A DNA stretch of 15,698 nt from Selenomonas sp. (GTDB lineage: Bacteria; Bacillota; Negativicutes; Selenomonadales; Selenomonadaceae), in NCBI RefSeq assembly GCF_022771645.1, contig NZ_JALFCU010000084.1, positions 1-15,698 on the forward strand, written 5' to 3'. A program made the position numbers and the translations under genes. Below are positions 1 through 8,519 of this stretch, piece after piece. Positions within the stretch are counted from its first letter, which is position 1; every line of letters begins with the position of its first letter. A model generated the notes under the pieces. The model worked only from the letters and a program-made list of their open reading frames with translations, ran no database searches and had not been told where the DNA came from.

Positions 1-305
1 TCTTTCGTCACGCGGCGCTTGTAGATTTTCTCGAAATCCGCGACGAGCTCCTCGACGGAATTGATCTCCGGGTTCTGGTGGCCGAGGTCTGCCGACGTCA
101 ACGTGCCCATCGTCTTGACGCGCACCTTGTCGATGAACGCCGTGTAGAGCTTGTGCTTCGGCTCGCCCCTCACGCCCGACGTGATCCAGACGATGGAATC
201 CTCGGGGAATTTGTCGCTCTCGTCGCCGAGACGGACCGTGCAGTTCTTCGTGCGCTCCATGAGCATCTTCTTGTGCTTCGGCGCCTGGAAATTGAGTGCC
301 ATCAT
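1..305 (-). CDS. ASCH/PUA-like protein, 3' end outside the window
   Basis: The first 101 residues of a protein whose C-terminus lies beyond base 1. It begins MMALNFQAPKHKKML and then has a T-x-R-L-G-D stretch (residues 22-27), an IVW strand and a KLYTAFIDKVRVK strand, followed by an N-P-E-I-N-S-V-E-E-L helix. This pattern resembles small ASCH-fold (PUA superfamily) proteins that are thought to bind RNA. The family call rests on recognition of the pattern only; no catalytic motif is visible. Two ATG codons stand in tandem (305 and 302). AAGGAGA at 317-323 is 11 bases from the first and 14 from the second, so 305 is preferred. The gene lies downstream of the two-component pair on the same strand but has its own candidate promoter. 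That a gene is here is fairly sure; the function is not. Confidence 0.7.
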   Translation of the reverse strand, partial: MMALNFQAPKHKKMLMERTKNCTVRLGDESDKFPEDSIVWITSGVRGEPKHKLYTAFIDKVRVKTMGTLTSADLGHQNPEINSVEELVADFEKIYKRRVTK

Positions 306-356
306 GGTTACAAACATCTCCTTATCGAACACGCGTCATTTATAAAAATGGATACG

Positions 357-371
357 TTGCCCTCTTGGCAA
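357..371. repeat. Short inverted repeat in the leader of the ASCH-like gene
   Basis: TTGCC and GGCAA are separated by five bases, giving a perfect 5-bp dyad about 14 bases downstream of the candidate -10 box. It could be an operator near the transcription start or a small leader hairpin. It is too short to call either. Confidence 0.25.
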
Positions 372-384
372 ACGGTTATCTTAT

Positions 385-412
385 ATTTTATCACAAGCGG
401 CGCATTCCGCAA
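385..412 (-). promoter_or_regulatory. Candidate extended -10 promoter for the ASCH-like gene
   Basis: On the minus strand, TTGCGG (407-412) is followed after 16 bases by TAAAAT (385-390), which is preceded by TG at the extended -10 position. It lies in the 126-base gap between the kinase stop and the ASCH-like start, and would give a leader of about 70 bases. No convincing rho-independent terminator for the two-component genes is seen in this gap, so read-through is possible. Confidence 0.45.
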
Positions 413-431
413 AGTTTTTCTTTTCTCGTCA

Positions 432-1762
<1,331 letters not shown>

Positions 1763-1763
<1 letters not shown>

Positions 1764-2440
1764 CAGTCGTCGGCCTCAAGCTTGTAGCCGACGCCGCGCA
1801 CCGTCTTGATGAGGTTCTTGCCGTCGCCCGTGTCGAGCTTCTTGCGCAGGATCTTCATGTACGAATCAATGTTGTTCGAACTCACGTCGGACTCGAGGCC
1901 CCAGATGCGGTCGAGGATGATGTCGCGCGGCACGACGATGCCGAGGTTCTGCGCGAGCAGGTCAAAAATCTGGAACTCGCGCGGCGAGAGCTGGATGACC
2001 TGGTCGTCCTTCTTCAGCACTTTCGCCGTGCGGTTCAGCGTGTAACCTCCGACCTCGATGATGTCCTGCTGGATCTTCTGCGTGCTGCGGCGGCCGAGCG
2101 CGCGCAGGCGCGCGAGGAGCTCCGCGAACTCGAACGGCTTCACGAGGTAGTCGTCCGCGCCGGCGTCGAGCCCCGTCACGCGGTCCTCGACGGAATCGCG
2201 CGCCGTCAGCATAAGGATCGCGCGCTCGTATCCGTCCTTTCGCAGGCGGCGACAGGCGTCGACGCCGCTTTCGCCCGGCATCATCCAGTCGAGCACGAGG
2301 ATGTCGTAGTCCGTGAACTTCGCATAATCGTAGATATCGCTGCCGTCCGTGACCCATTCGACCTGGATCTGGTTCTGTTCGAGCATATATTTGATGAGTT
2401 TCCCGAGGCGCTTGTCGTCCTCAGCCAGCAAAACGCGCAT
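1763..2440 (-). CDS. OmpR/PhoB-family response regulator
   Basis: A 225-residue DNA-binding response regulator and first gene of the two-gene operon. The receiver domain (1-115) has the acidic pair E7/D8/D9, the phosphoacceptor Asp51 in VLDWMMPG, Thr79 in MLTARD and Lys101 in LVKPF. The C-terminal winged helix (about 130-223) has the family's LSPREFQIFDLL segment and ends in TVRGVGYKLE. Length is typical. The ATG at 2440 follows a good GGAGGG Shine-Dalgarno site. The next gene is the cognate kinase, overlapping by one base. The promoter region holds an 11-base-period direct repeat in the place of a -35 box, suggesting that a regulator of this family, perhaps this one, activates the operon. 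The regulon is unknown; no pst, phosphatase or transporter genes lie nearby to suggest one. Confidence 0.97.
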
Positions 2441-2466
2441 AAAAATCCCTCCGATGGTTTTTGTTC

Positions 2467-2498
2467 ATTGTATTTCGTATGCGTGAAAATTTTGTGAA
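2467..2498 (-). promoter_or_regulatory. Promoter of the two-component operon with tandem regulator half-sites
   Basis: On the minus strand a good -10 box TACAAT (2467-2472) has no usable -35 hexamer at 17 bases (ACAAAA). That position is covered by two direct copies of TTCAC (2494-2498 and 2483-2487), 11 bases apart, reading TTCACA-N5-TTCACG. An 11-base period is what dimers of OmpR/PhoB-type regulators bind, and the units resemble the Bacillus PhoP consensus TT(A/C/T)ACA. Autoregulation is an inference. Confidence 0.5.
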
Positions 2499-2499
2499 T

Positions 2500-2535
2500 C
2501 AAAAAGGCCACCACATGAATGTCATGTAGTGGCCT
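2500..2535 (-). terminator. Rho-independent terminator of guaB
   Basis: A 14-bp stem (2505-2518 with 2522-2535, one mismatch) and a 3-base loop are followed on the minus strand by TTTTT. It starts 12 bases after the guaB stop codon. It also separates guaB from the promoter of the two-component genes. Confidence 0.9.
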
Positions 2536-2547
2536 CCCGTAAAACTG

Positions 2548-4053
2548 TTATGCCTGATTAAATTTGTTGCGCAAAATGACGTCGTGCGAGCCGCCTTCGA
2601 CGATGGATGTCGCCGAGACGAGCGTGATGCGGGCTTTGTCGCGGAGCTCTTCGAGATTGAGCGCACCGCAGTTGCACATCGTCGAGCGGACTTTTGCGAG
2701 CGTGATGTTCACGTTGTCCTTCAGCGCGCCGGCGTACGGCACGTAGGAGTCGACGCCTTCCTCGAACGACAGCTTCTTCGCGCCGCCGAGGTCGTAGCGC
2801 TGCCAGTTGCGCGCGCGGTTCGAGCCTTCGCCCCAATACTCTTTGTAATACGTGCCGTTGATCTTGACCTTGTCCGTCGGGCTCTCGTCGAAGCGCGAGA
2901 AGTAGCGGCCGAGCATCAGGAAGTCCGCGCCCATGGCGAGCGCGAGCGTCATGTGGTAATCGTGCACGAGGCCGCCGTCGGAGCAGACCGGCACGTAGAC
3001 GCCCGTCTCCTTGAAATATTCGTCGCGCGCGCGGCAGACGTCGATGAGCGCCGTTGCCTGGCCGCGGCCGATACCTTTCGTCTCGCGCGTGATGCAGATC
3101 GAGCCGCCGCCGATGCCGACCTTGACGAAGTCCGCGCCGGCCTCGGCGAGGAAGCGGAAGCCGTCCGCGTCAACGACGTTGCCCGCGCCGACCTTGACGT
3201 CCTCGCCGAAATGCTCATGGATGTAGCGGAGCGTGATGCGCTGCCACTCGGAGAAGCCTTCCGACGAATCGATGCAGAGCACGTCCGCGCCGGCCTTCAG
3301 GAGCGCCGGCACGCGCTCGGCGTAGTCGCGCGTGTTGATGCCGGCGCCGACGATGTAGCGCTTGTTGCTGTCGATGAGCTCGTTCGCGTTGTCCTTGTTG
3401 TCCGTGTAGTCCTTGCGGAAGACCATGTAGCGCAGGCGCTGGTTCTTGTCGACGAGCGGCAGCATGTTGAGCTTCTTGTCCCAGATGATGTCGTTCGCCA
3501 TCGAGAGCGTCGTCGTGTCCGCATCGGCGTAGACGAGCTTTTCGAACGGCGTCATGAACGTGCCGGCCTTTTCATCAAGGCTCATGCGCGACAGGCGGTA
3601 GTCGCGGCTCGTGACAATGCCGACGAGCTTGCCGGTCGGCGTGCCGTCCTCGGTCACGGCCATCGTCGAGTGGCCCGTCTTTTTGAGGAGGTCGAGGATC
3701 TCGCCGAGCGTCGTCTCCGGCGTGATGTTCGAATCGCTCGTGACGAAGCCGGACTTGTAATTCTTGACGCGCGCGACCATGGCCGCTTCTTCTTCAATCG
3801 TCTGCGAACCATAGATGAAAGACACGCCGCCCTCTTTCGCGAGCGCGATGGCCATCGTGTCATTCGAGACGGCCTGCATGATGGCCGAGACCATCGGGAT
3901 GTTCATCGTGATCTTCGGCTGTTCGCCTTTTTTGTACTTCACGAGCGGCGTCTTCAGGGAGACGTTCGTCGGAATGCATTTGTCAGAGGAATACCCCGGG
4001 ACGAGAAGATACTCGCCAAACGTATGCGATGGTTCAGGATAGAAGTAAGCCAA
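2548..4053 (-). CDS. guaB: IMP dehydrogenase
   Basis: Oxidises IMP to XMP with NAD+, the committed step toward GMP, as a cytosolic tetramer. The 501-residue protein has an N-terminal barrel part, two CBS motifs (about 100-220) and the rest of the (beta/alpha)8 barrel. The catalytic loop is GIGGGSICITR with Cys320 and Thr322; the flap contains the Arg419-Tyr420 pair in NWQRYDLGG. CSDGG (357-361) and ALAMGADF match the IMP-binding part. The sequence is strikingly like the Tritrichomonas foetus enzyme type (Cys319, Thr321, Arg418-Tyr419 there) rather than the E. coli type with GPGSICTTR. The start is TTG at 4053, giving MAYFYPEPSHTFGEYLL, which aligns with the family N-terminus; an AGAGAGG site lies 6 bases upstream. 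No in-frame ATG fits. It is monocistronic, with its own promoter and terminator. Confidence 0.96.
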   Translation of the reverse strand: MAYFYPEPSHTFGEYLLVPGYSSDKCIPTNVSLKTPLVKYKKGEQPKITMNIPMVSAIMQAVSNDTMAIALAKEGGVSFIYGSQTIEEEAAMVARVKNYKSGFVTSDSNITPETTLGEILDLLKKTGHSTMAVTEDGTPTGKLVGIVTSRDYRLSRMSLDEKAGTFMTPFEKLVYADADTTTLSMANDIIWDKKLNMLPLVDKNQRLRYMVFRKDYTDNKDNANELIDSNKRYIVGAGINTRDYAERVPALLKAGADVLCIDSSEGFSEWQRITLRYIHEHFGEDVKVGAGNVVDADGFRFLAEAGADFVKVGIGGGSICITRETKGIGRGQATALIDVCRARDEYFKETGVYVPVCSDGGLVHDYHMTLALAMGADFLMLGRYFSRFDESPTDKVKINGTYYKEYWGEGSNRARNWQRYDLGGAKKLSFEEGVDSYVPYAGALKDNVNITLAKVRSTMCNCGALNLEELRDKARITLVSATSIVEGGSHDVILRNKFNQA

Positions 4054-4096
4054 TGCAGACCCTCTCTTTCTCTCGTTGAAAAAAAATATTTTTACT

Positions 4097-4125
4097 AGTT
4101 TATCGAAAAGCGTGTACGCTGTCAA
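4097..4125 (-). promoter_or_regulatory. Strong sigma-70-type promoter of guaB
   Basis: On the minus strand TTGACA (4120-4125, perfect) is followed after exactly 17 bases by TAAACT (4097-4102). The spacer carries a dyad with 5-base arms AGCGT/ACGCT and a 2-base centre (4109-4120), a possible repressor site. The leader is about 37 bases, too short for a riboswitch. Confidence 0.8.
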
Positions 4126-4165
4126 TCCATTGTTGAAAAGATATGTTACACTCTTACAACCGCAT

Positions 4166-5407
4166 TCATGCGAAGTCCACGAAATTGCCGTGGCGGAACA
4201 CGGGGACGTCGCGGCCGTCGGCGCGGCGCGTGCCGGTGATGTCGAGCTCACGGCTGCCGACCATGAAATCTTCGTGCAGCAACGAATCGTTGACCCCATG
4301 TTGCAGGAGCTCGACGCTCTGCATCGTTTCGCCGCCCCGGAGGCACGTCGGATATGCCTTGCCGAGCGCGAGATGACACGCGGCATTCTCGTCGAACAGC
4401 GTGTTGTAGAACAAAAGACCGCTCTGCGAAATCGGCGAATCATACGGCACGAGCGCGACCTCGCCGAGGCGCGATGAGCCCTCGTCCGTCGAGAGGAGCT
4501 CGCGCAACACATCCTCGCCACGTTCCGCATGATATTCGACGACGCGGCCAGCTTCGAAACGCAAGCGGAAATGCTCGATCAAGCTACCCTGATAGACGAG
4601 CGGCTTCGTCGCGACGACCGTGCCCGTCACGCCGTCGCGCTTCGGCAGCGTGTAGACTTCTTCCGTCGGCAGGTTCGCGACGAACGGCACGCGCGTCGCC
4701 GAGAGCTCCGAGCCGCCAGCCCAGACGTGGCCTTCCGGCAGCTCGATCGTGAGATCCGTGCCGCACTCGTTCGTGTAATGGAGGCGCGCGAAATCATTCG
4801 CGTTGAGGAATTCTGCCGCCCGATGCAGGAACGCGATGTGCTCGTTCCAGGATGCGACGGCATCGCCTGCGCCGATGCGCACGGTCTGGAGGATCGCTTT
4901 CCAGAGTTTTTCCTGCGCCTCCGCCTCGCCCGCCTCGGGAAAGACTTTTTTCGCCCACGCCGCCGTCGGCACAGACACGACACACCACGTGTTCTCGTTG
5001 CTCATGAGGCGCTGGCGGTATTCGAGGAGCGCGGCGCCCGCCGCCTGCTGCGTGCGCGTCAAGCGCTCGGGCGCGACGCCTGCGAAGATTTCCGGATTGC
5101 GCGCCGCAATCGAAACAAAGGCGGCGCCCTGTTCCGCATAATCCATGTAGAACGTGCGCCGCCAGTCGGGAAATTCCGAGAAGACAGCCATCGGCGCCAT
5201 ATCGTATTTGATGCGAGCGCTCTCTTCGTCGCTCCAGCTCAGCACGACATCGTGCGCGCCGGCCGTGTACGCTTCTTTGGCAAGAAGGCGTGCGAACGGT
5301 GCACACTCGATGGGCGTATTGATGACGAGTATTTGGTTTTTTTGCAAGTTCACGCCGATGCGCACGACGAGGCGCGCGTATTCGGCAAGTTCGTTTTCGT
5401 TTGGCAT
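4166..5407 (-). CDS. M29-family aminopeptidase (AmpS/PepS/aminopeptidase T type)
   Basis: A 413-residue cytosolic metallopeptidase that removes N-terminal residues from peptides, normally with two divalent metal ions. The family's metal ligands are in place: Glu250 in NLPTEEVYT, Glu316 in RLGEVAL, His345 in AACHLALG, and His378 and Asp380 in LLHEDFM. Tyr352 in KAYPT is also as expected. The N-terminal domain (about 1-200) includes the LLAKEAYTAGA segment that usually precedes the substrate cleft. Length matches the family (about 410). The start is ATG 5407, preceded by AAGGGGG 9 bases upstream; the reading frame stays open upstream but has no better start. It follows the EAL gene by 22 bases and has no promoter of its own that I can see, so the two are probably co-transcribed, with no obvious functional link. 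Confidence 0.93.
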   Translation of the reverse strand: MPNENELAEYARLVVRIGVNLQKNQILVINTPIECAPFARLLAKEAYTAGAHDVVLSWSDEESARIKYDMAPMAVFSEFPDWRRTFYMDYAEQGAAFVSIAARNPEIFAGVAPERLTRTQQAAGAALLEYRQRLMSNENTWCVVSVPTAAWAKKVFPEAGEAEAQEKLWKAILQTVRIGAGDAVASWNEHIAFLHRAAEFLNANDFARLHYTNECGTDLTIELPEGHVWAGGSELSATRVPFVANLPTEEVYTLPKRDGVTGTVVATKPLVYQGSLIEHFRLRFEAGRVVEYHAERGEDVLRELLSTDEGSSRLGEVALVPYDSPISQSGLLFYNTLFDENAACHLALGKAYPTCLRGGETMQSVELLQHGVNDSLLHEDFMVGSRELDITGTRRADGRDVPVFRHGNFVDFA

Positions 5408-5429
5408 GACGATGCCCCCTTCGGCATCA

Positions 5430-6989
5430 TTATACCGATTTGGCGGCCACCATGCAATCATCTCCGGCCTCTTCTTCCTCAGCCTGCCGTCCTGCCGCTT
5501 TCATAAAGACGTAGAAATCTTCCATCGGCATCGGCCGCGCATAGTGGAAGCCTTGCAGGTACGTCGTGTCCATTTCATCGAGCGCGAGCGCCATGGCCGA
5601 TGTTTCCACACCTTCGGCCGTGATGCTGAAACCGAGCTCGCGGAACGCGCGGATCGTGTCGGGGAGCAGCGTGTTCGGGTCCTCGAAATGCGCGCGCACG
5701 AACGTCATGTCGAGCTTGATGTTGATGAACGGGATGTTGCGCACCATCATGAGGTTCGAATAGCCGCTGCCATAATCATCGAGCACGAAACGGAATCCTT
5801 CCTTCCGCATGCGCGCAATCTGGTTCTGCAGCGTCGTGAGGTTGATGATCGACTCTTCCGTGATTTCGATGTGGATCTTCGCCGCCGGCACGCCGTATTT
5901 CCGCTGGATCGCGATGAATTCTTCGGCGAGGTGCGGGTTCATGCACTGCACGGGCGAGAGGTTCACGTTGACCCAATCGAGCCCGAGCGCCTGCGTTTCC
6001 GGCCAGCTCATGAACTTGCAAACCTTTTCGAACACCTGCTTGCCGAGCGCCGTGATGCTGCCGTCCTTCTCCGCGATGGGGATGAAGACGCCCGGCGAAA
6101 TGTAGCCGAGCTCCTTGTCATAGAGACGCGCGAGCGCCTCCGCGCCGACGATGCGCTGCGTGCGCGCATCGACAATGGGTTGCAAGAACACACAGACGCC
6201 ATCGTTTTCCACGGCGCGCTCGAGCGCGCGCTTGACGGCGACTTCCTTATGCAGATCCTCGACGTACGCGCCATCAACCTGCACGGGCCGCTTGTCCGGC
6301 AACACGGTATGATCCTGGCGATGATGCGCCATCGCGAGGCAGTTCATGATGTCATGCACGGACGCGGCGCGCACCGAGCTGTCGAGCAGCGCGCAGCTCA
6401 CGTCAAAGAAGCGGTCGACATCGCCAACGTGCCAGTTCTCTGCAAACCGCGCCTGAATGCGTTCGGCCGCCTTTGCCTGGTCGAACGGCGCAAACGATTG
6501 CACGACGAAGTTGCCATTGCGCAGGTAAAACGTATTCTGCGCGGGGAACGCCTCGTGCATCCAGCGGCCGATGTGCGTGAGGCAGCGATCCATCTGGCGC
6601 TCGCCATAAAGCTCGCGCATATCAAGATAATTGCGGATGCACAGCGAGACGATGGAGTAGCGCCGGCTCGCGTTCTCGCGCATGAGGCATTCGAACGCGC
6701 GGCGGTTGAACAGCCCCGTGCGGTTCTCGAAGAACTGCTCGGGGTTCTGCTTGCCAAAATAATTCCACAAACTGATGAGCAAGCAGGCATAGCTCGCCGC
6801 ATAAAAGACGGGCTGCTGCGTCACGAGGCAGAGCGGCAGCAACAAGATCCCCGCGCTGACGACGAACGCAAACGCGCGGTCGCGCCGGAGCGGCGGATAC
6901 TTCCGCTGCCGGTAAAACATCAGGAGCATTGCCTGAATCGGAACGAAGGCCAAGACTATCCCGTTGTAACCTTCCGTCAACCAGTCCAT
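5430..6989 (-). CDS. Membrane EAL-domain protein with degenerate GGDEF, predicted c-di-GMP phosphodiesterase
   Basis: A 519-residue protein. Three hydrophobic segments (about 9-26, 40-57 and 61-78) form an N-terminal membrane anchor with no periplasmic sensor domain. A GGDEF-like domain (about 85-235) keeps its opening RTGLFNRRAFE, but the signature is replaced by RNGNF (157-161), so cyclase activity is not expected. The EAL domain (about 250-500) looks complete: Gln270, Glu284-Ala-Leu (EAL), Arg288, Asn343, Glu375, Asp404-Asp405 (LDDYGSGYS), Lys425, Glu459 and Gln479. It should therefore hydrolyse c-di-GMP to pGpG. The C-terminal tail is acidic (EEEEAGDD). The start is ATG 6989 with GGGAG 8 bases upstream; a TTG at 7028 is in frame but has no Shine-Dalgarno site. 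It heads a probable two-gene unit with the aminopeptidase. Confidence 0.94.
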   Translation of the reverse strand: MDWLTEGYNGIVLAFVPIQAMLLMFYRQRKYPPLRRDRAFAFVVSAGILLLPLCLVTQQPVFYAASYACLLISLWNYFGKQNPEQFFENRTGLFNRRAFECLMRENASRRYSIVSLCIRNYLDMRELYGERQMDRCLTHIGRWMHEAFPAQNTFYLRNGNFVVQSFAPFDQAKAAERIQARFAENWHVGDVDRFFDVSCALLDSSVRAASVHDIMNCLAMAHHRQDHTVLPDKRPVQVDGAYVEDLHKEVAVKRALERAVENDGVCVFLQPIVDARTQRIVGAEALARLYDKELGYISPGVFIPIAEKDGSITALGKQVFEKVCKFMSWPETQALGLDWVNVNLSPVQCMNPHLAEEFIAIQRKYGVPAAKIHIEITEESIINLTTLQNQIARMRKEGFRFVLDDYGSGYSNLMMVRNIPFINIKLDMTFVRAHFEDPNTLLPDTIRAFRELGFSITAEGVETSAMALALDEMDTTYLQGFHYARPMPMEDFYVFMKAAGRQAEEEEAGDDCMVAAKSV

Positions 6990-7060
6990 TGACTTCTCTC
7001 CCTTGCCGCTTGGTTTTCCCAAGGCCAAACGAATATGTTATATTGTTTTGGAACGAGTTC

Positions 7061-7089
7061 ATTGTAACACACTTCATCAAGATTTTGAA
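7061..7089 (-). promoter_or_regulatory. Promoter of the EAL-protein/aminopeptidase unit
   Basis: On the minus strand TTCAAA (7084-7089) and TACAAT (7061-7066) are 17 bases apart. Transcription would start near 7054, about 65 bases before the ATG. Confidence 0.6.
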
Positions 7090-7093
7090 GAAC

Positions 7094-7145
7094 TTTCGCG
7101 AAAACTGGGTAGTTGTTTCAGCTTTTGAAAGAGTTTTCCGAAAAC
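7094..7145. promoter_or_regulatory. Two related palindromes upstream of the EAL-gene promoter
   Basis: TTTCGCGAAA (7094-7103) is a perfect 10-bp palindrome. GTTTTCCGAAAAC (7133-7145) is a perfect 6-1-6 inverted repeat. Read on the minus strand both begin GTTTTCG, and they sit just upstream of the -35 box, about four helical turns apart. They could be binding sites for one regulator; this is inferred from position and likeness only. Confidence 0.35.
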
Positions 7146-7148
7146 GCA

Positions 7149-7209
7149 CAAAAAAGAAGCCCTGATCGTGAAAATCCGTTCCAACATTTTCTACGATGCA
7201 GGGTTTCTT
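7149..7209 (-). terminator. Terminator of the purine operon
   Basis: A long hairpin with arms 7154-7175 and 7186-7209 (about 21 paired positions, one mismatch and two one-base bulges) and a 10-base loop is followed on the minus strand by a run of six T. It begins 16 bases after the purD stop. Confidence 0.85.
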
Positions 7210-7224
7210 GTCATGCGCGAAATG

Positions 7225-8511
7225 TCATTTGTTCTGGCGTTCGAGTGCGCGGTGCGCGATGTCTTTGCGGTACATCTTGTCCGTGAAGTCGATGGCGTCG
7301 ACGCCTGCGTACGCCTTCTTCACAGCCGCACGGACATCCTCCGCTTCGGCGACGACGCCGAGCACGCGCCCGCCAGCCGTGACGATCTTGCCGTCCTTCT
7401 CTGCCGTGCCGGCGTGGAAGACGTGACAGCCCTCCGCCTCAGCATCGGCAAGGCCCGTGATTTCATAGCCTTTCTTGTACGCTTTCGGATAGCCGCCCGA
7501 CGCGAGCACGACGCAGACGGCTGCGCCATCGCTCCACTGGATGTCCATATCTTTCAGCGAGCCGTCGCCTTTCGCGCACGCGACCATGATTTGGACGAGA
7601 TCACTCTTCAGGAGCGGCAATACGACTTGCGTCTCGGGATCGCCGAAGCGCGCGTTGAACTCGACGACTTTCGGGCCTTCGCTCGTGATCATGAGGCCCG
7701 CGTAGAGGCAGCCTTGATATGTGCGGCCTTCTTTCTTCATCGCGGCAATGACGGGCTCGAGAATCTTCTTCTTCGTCTCCTCGACCATCGCCGGCGTCAT
7801 GACCGGCGCGGGCGCGTATGTGCCCATGCCGCCCGTGTTCGGGCCTTTGTCGCCGTCGTAGGCGCGCTTGTGATCCTGCGACGAAATCATCGGCACGATG
7901 GTCTCGCCGTCCGTGAAGCAGAGGAGCGACGCTTCTTCGCCTTCCATGAACTCCTCGATGACGACGCGGCTGCCGGCTGCGCCGAATTCCTGATCTTCCA
8001 TGATGTCGGAGACAGCCGCGAGCGCTTCCTCCTCCGTCATGGCGACGATGACGCCCTTGCCTGCCGCGAGGCCGTCGGCCTTGACGACGATGGGCGCGCC
8101 CTCTTTTTTGACGTAAGCCTTCGCCGCCTCCGCGTCCGTGAACACTTCGTATTTCGCCGTCGGGATGTTGTATTTCTTCATGAGGTTCTTCGAAAACGAC
8201 TTCGAGCCCTCGAGCTCGGCCGCAGCCTTGCGCGGGCCGAACGCGAGGATGCCCGCCGCCTCGAACGCATCGACGAGGCCGTTCGTCAGCGGCACTTCCG
8301 GGCCGATGACGGCGAGATCGATGGCGTGCTCCTTTGCGAACGCGACGACGGCATCATTGTCCTCGATGCTGACGCCGCTGACGCACTCGGCCACGGCCGC
8401 CATGCCGGGATTGCCGGGAATGGCGTAGAGCTTCGTCGCTTTCGGCGACTGCGCGAGCTTCCATGCGAGCGTGTGCTCGCGGCCGCCGCCGCCAATGACA
8501 AGAATATTCAT
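7225..8511 (-). CDS. purD: Phosphoribosylamine-glycine ligase (GAR synthetase)
   Basis: Joins glycine to phosphoribosylamine using ATP, the second step of purine synthesis. The 428-residue protein shows the whole ATP-grasp layout: N-domain VIGGGGREHTLAW (5-17), GPEVPL (70-75), the ATP-grasp core IVVKADGLAAGKGV (141-154), EEFMEGEEASLL (186-197), the long DHKRAYDGDKGPNTGGMGTY loop (213-232) and the metal-binding EFNARFGDPETQ (284-295). Length is normal. The ATG at 8511 is preceded by GAGG that overlaps the TGA of the gene before it, giving an 8-base gap. A GTG at 8523, in frame and overlapping that stop, is a weaker alternative. It is the last gene of the operon. Confidence 0.97.
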   Translation of the reverse strand: MNILVIGGGGREHTLAWKLAQSPKATKLYAIPGNPGMAAVAECVSGVSIEDNDAVVAFAKEHAIDLAVIGPEVPLTNGLVDAFEAAGILAFGPRKAAAELEGSKSFSKNLMKKYNIPTAKYEVFTDAEAAKAYVKKEGAPIVVKADGLAAGKGVIVAMTEEEALAAVSDIMEDQEFGAAGSRVVIEEFMEGEEASLLCFTDGETIVPMISSQDHKRAYDGDKGPNTGGMGTYAPAPVMTPAMVEETKKKILEPVIAAMKKEGRTYQGCLYAGLMITSEGPKVVEFNARFGDPETQVVLPLLKSDLVQIMVACAKGDGSLKDMDIQWSDGAAVCVVLASGGYPKAYKKGYEITGLADAEAEGCHVFHAGTAEKDGKIVTAGGRVLGVVAEAEDVRAAVKKAYAGVDAIDFTDKMYRKDIAHRALERQNK

Positions 8512-8519
8512 GGATGGCC

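Noticed and set aside
2548..4530. 660-codon version of the guaB frame
   Set aside because: The extra N-terminal part runs antisense through the guaB promoter and out of frame through the aminopeptidase gene. Family alignment puts the start at TTG 4053.
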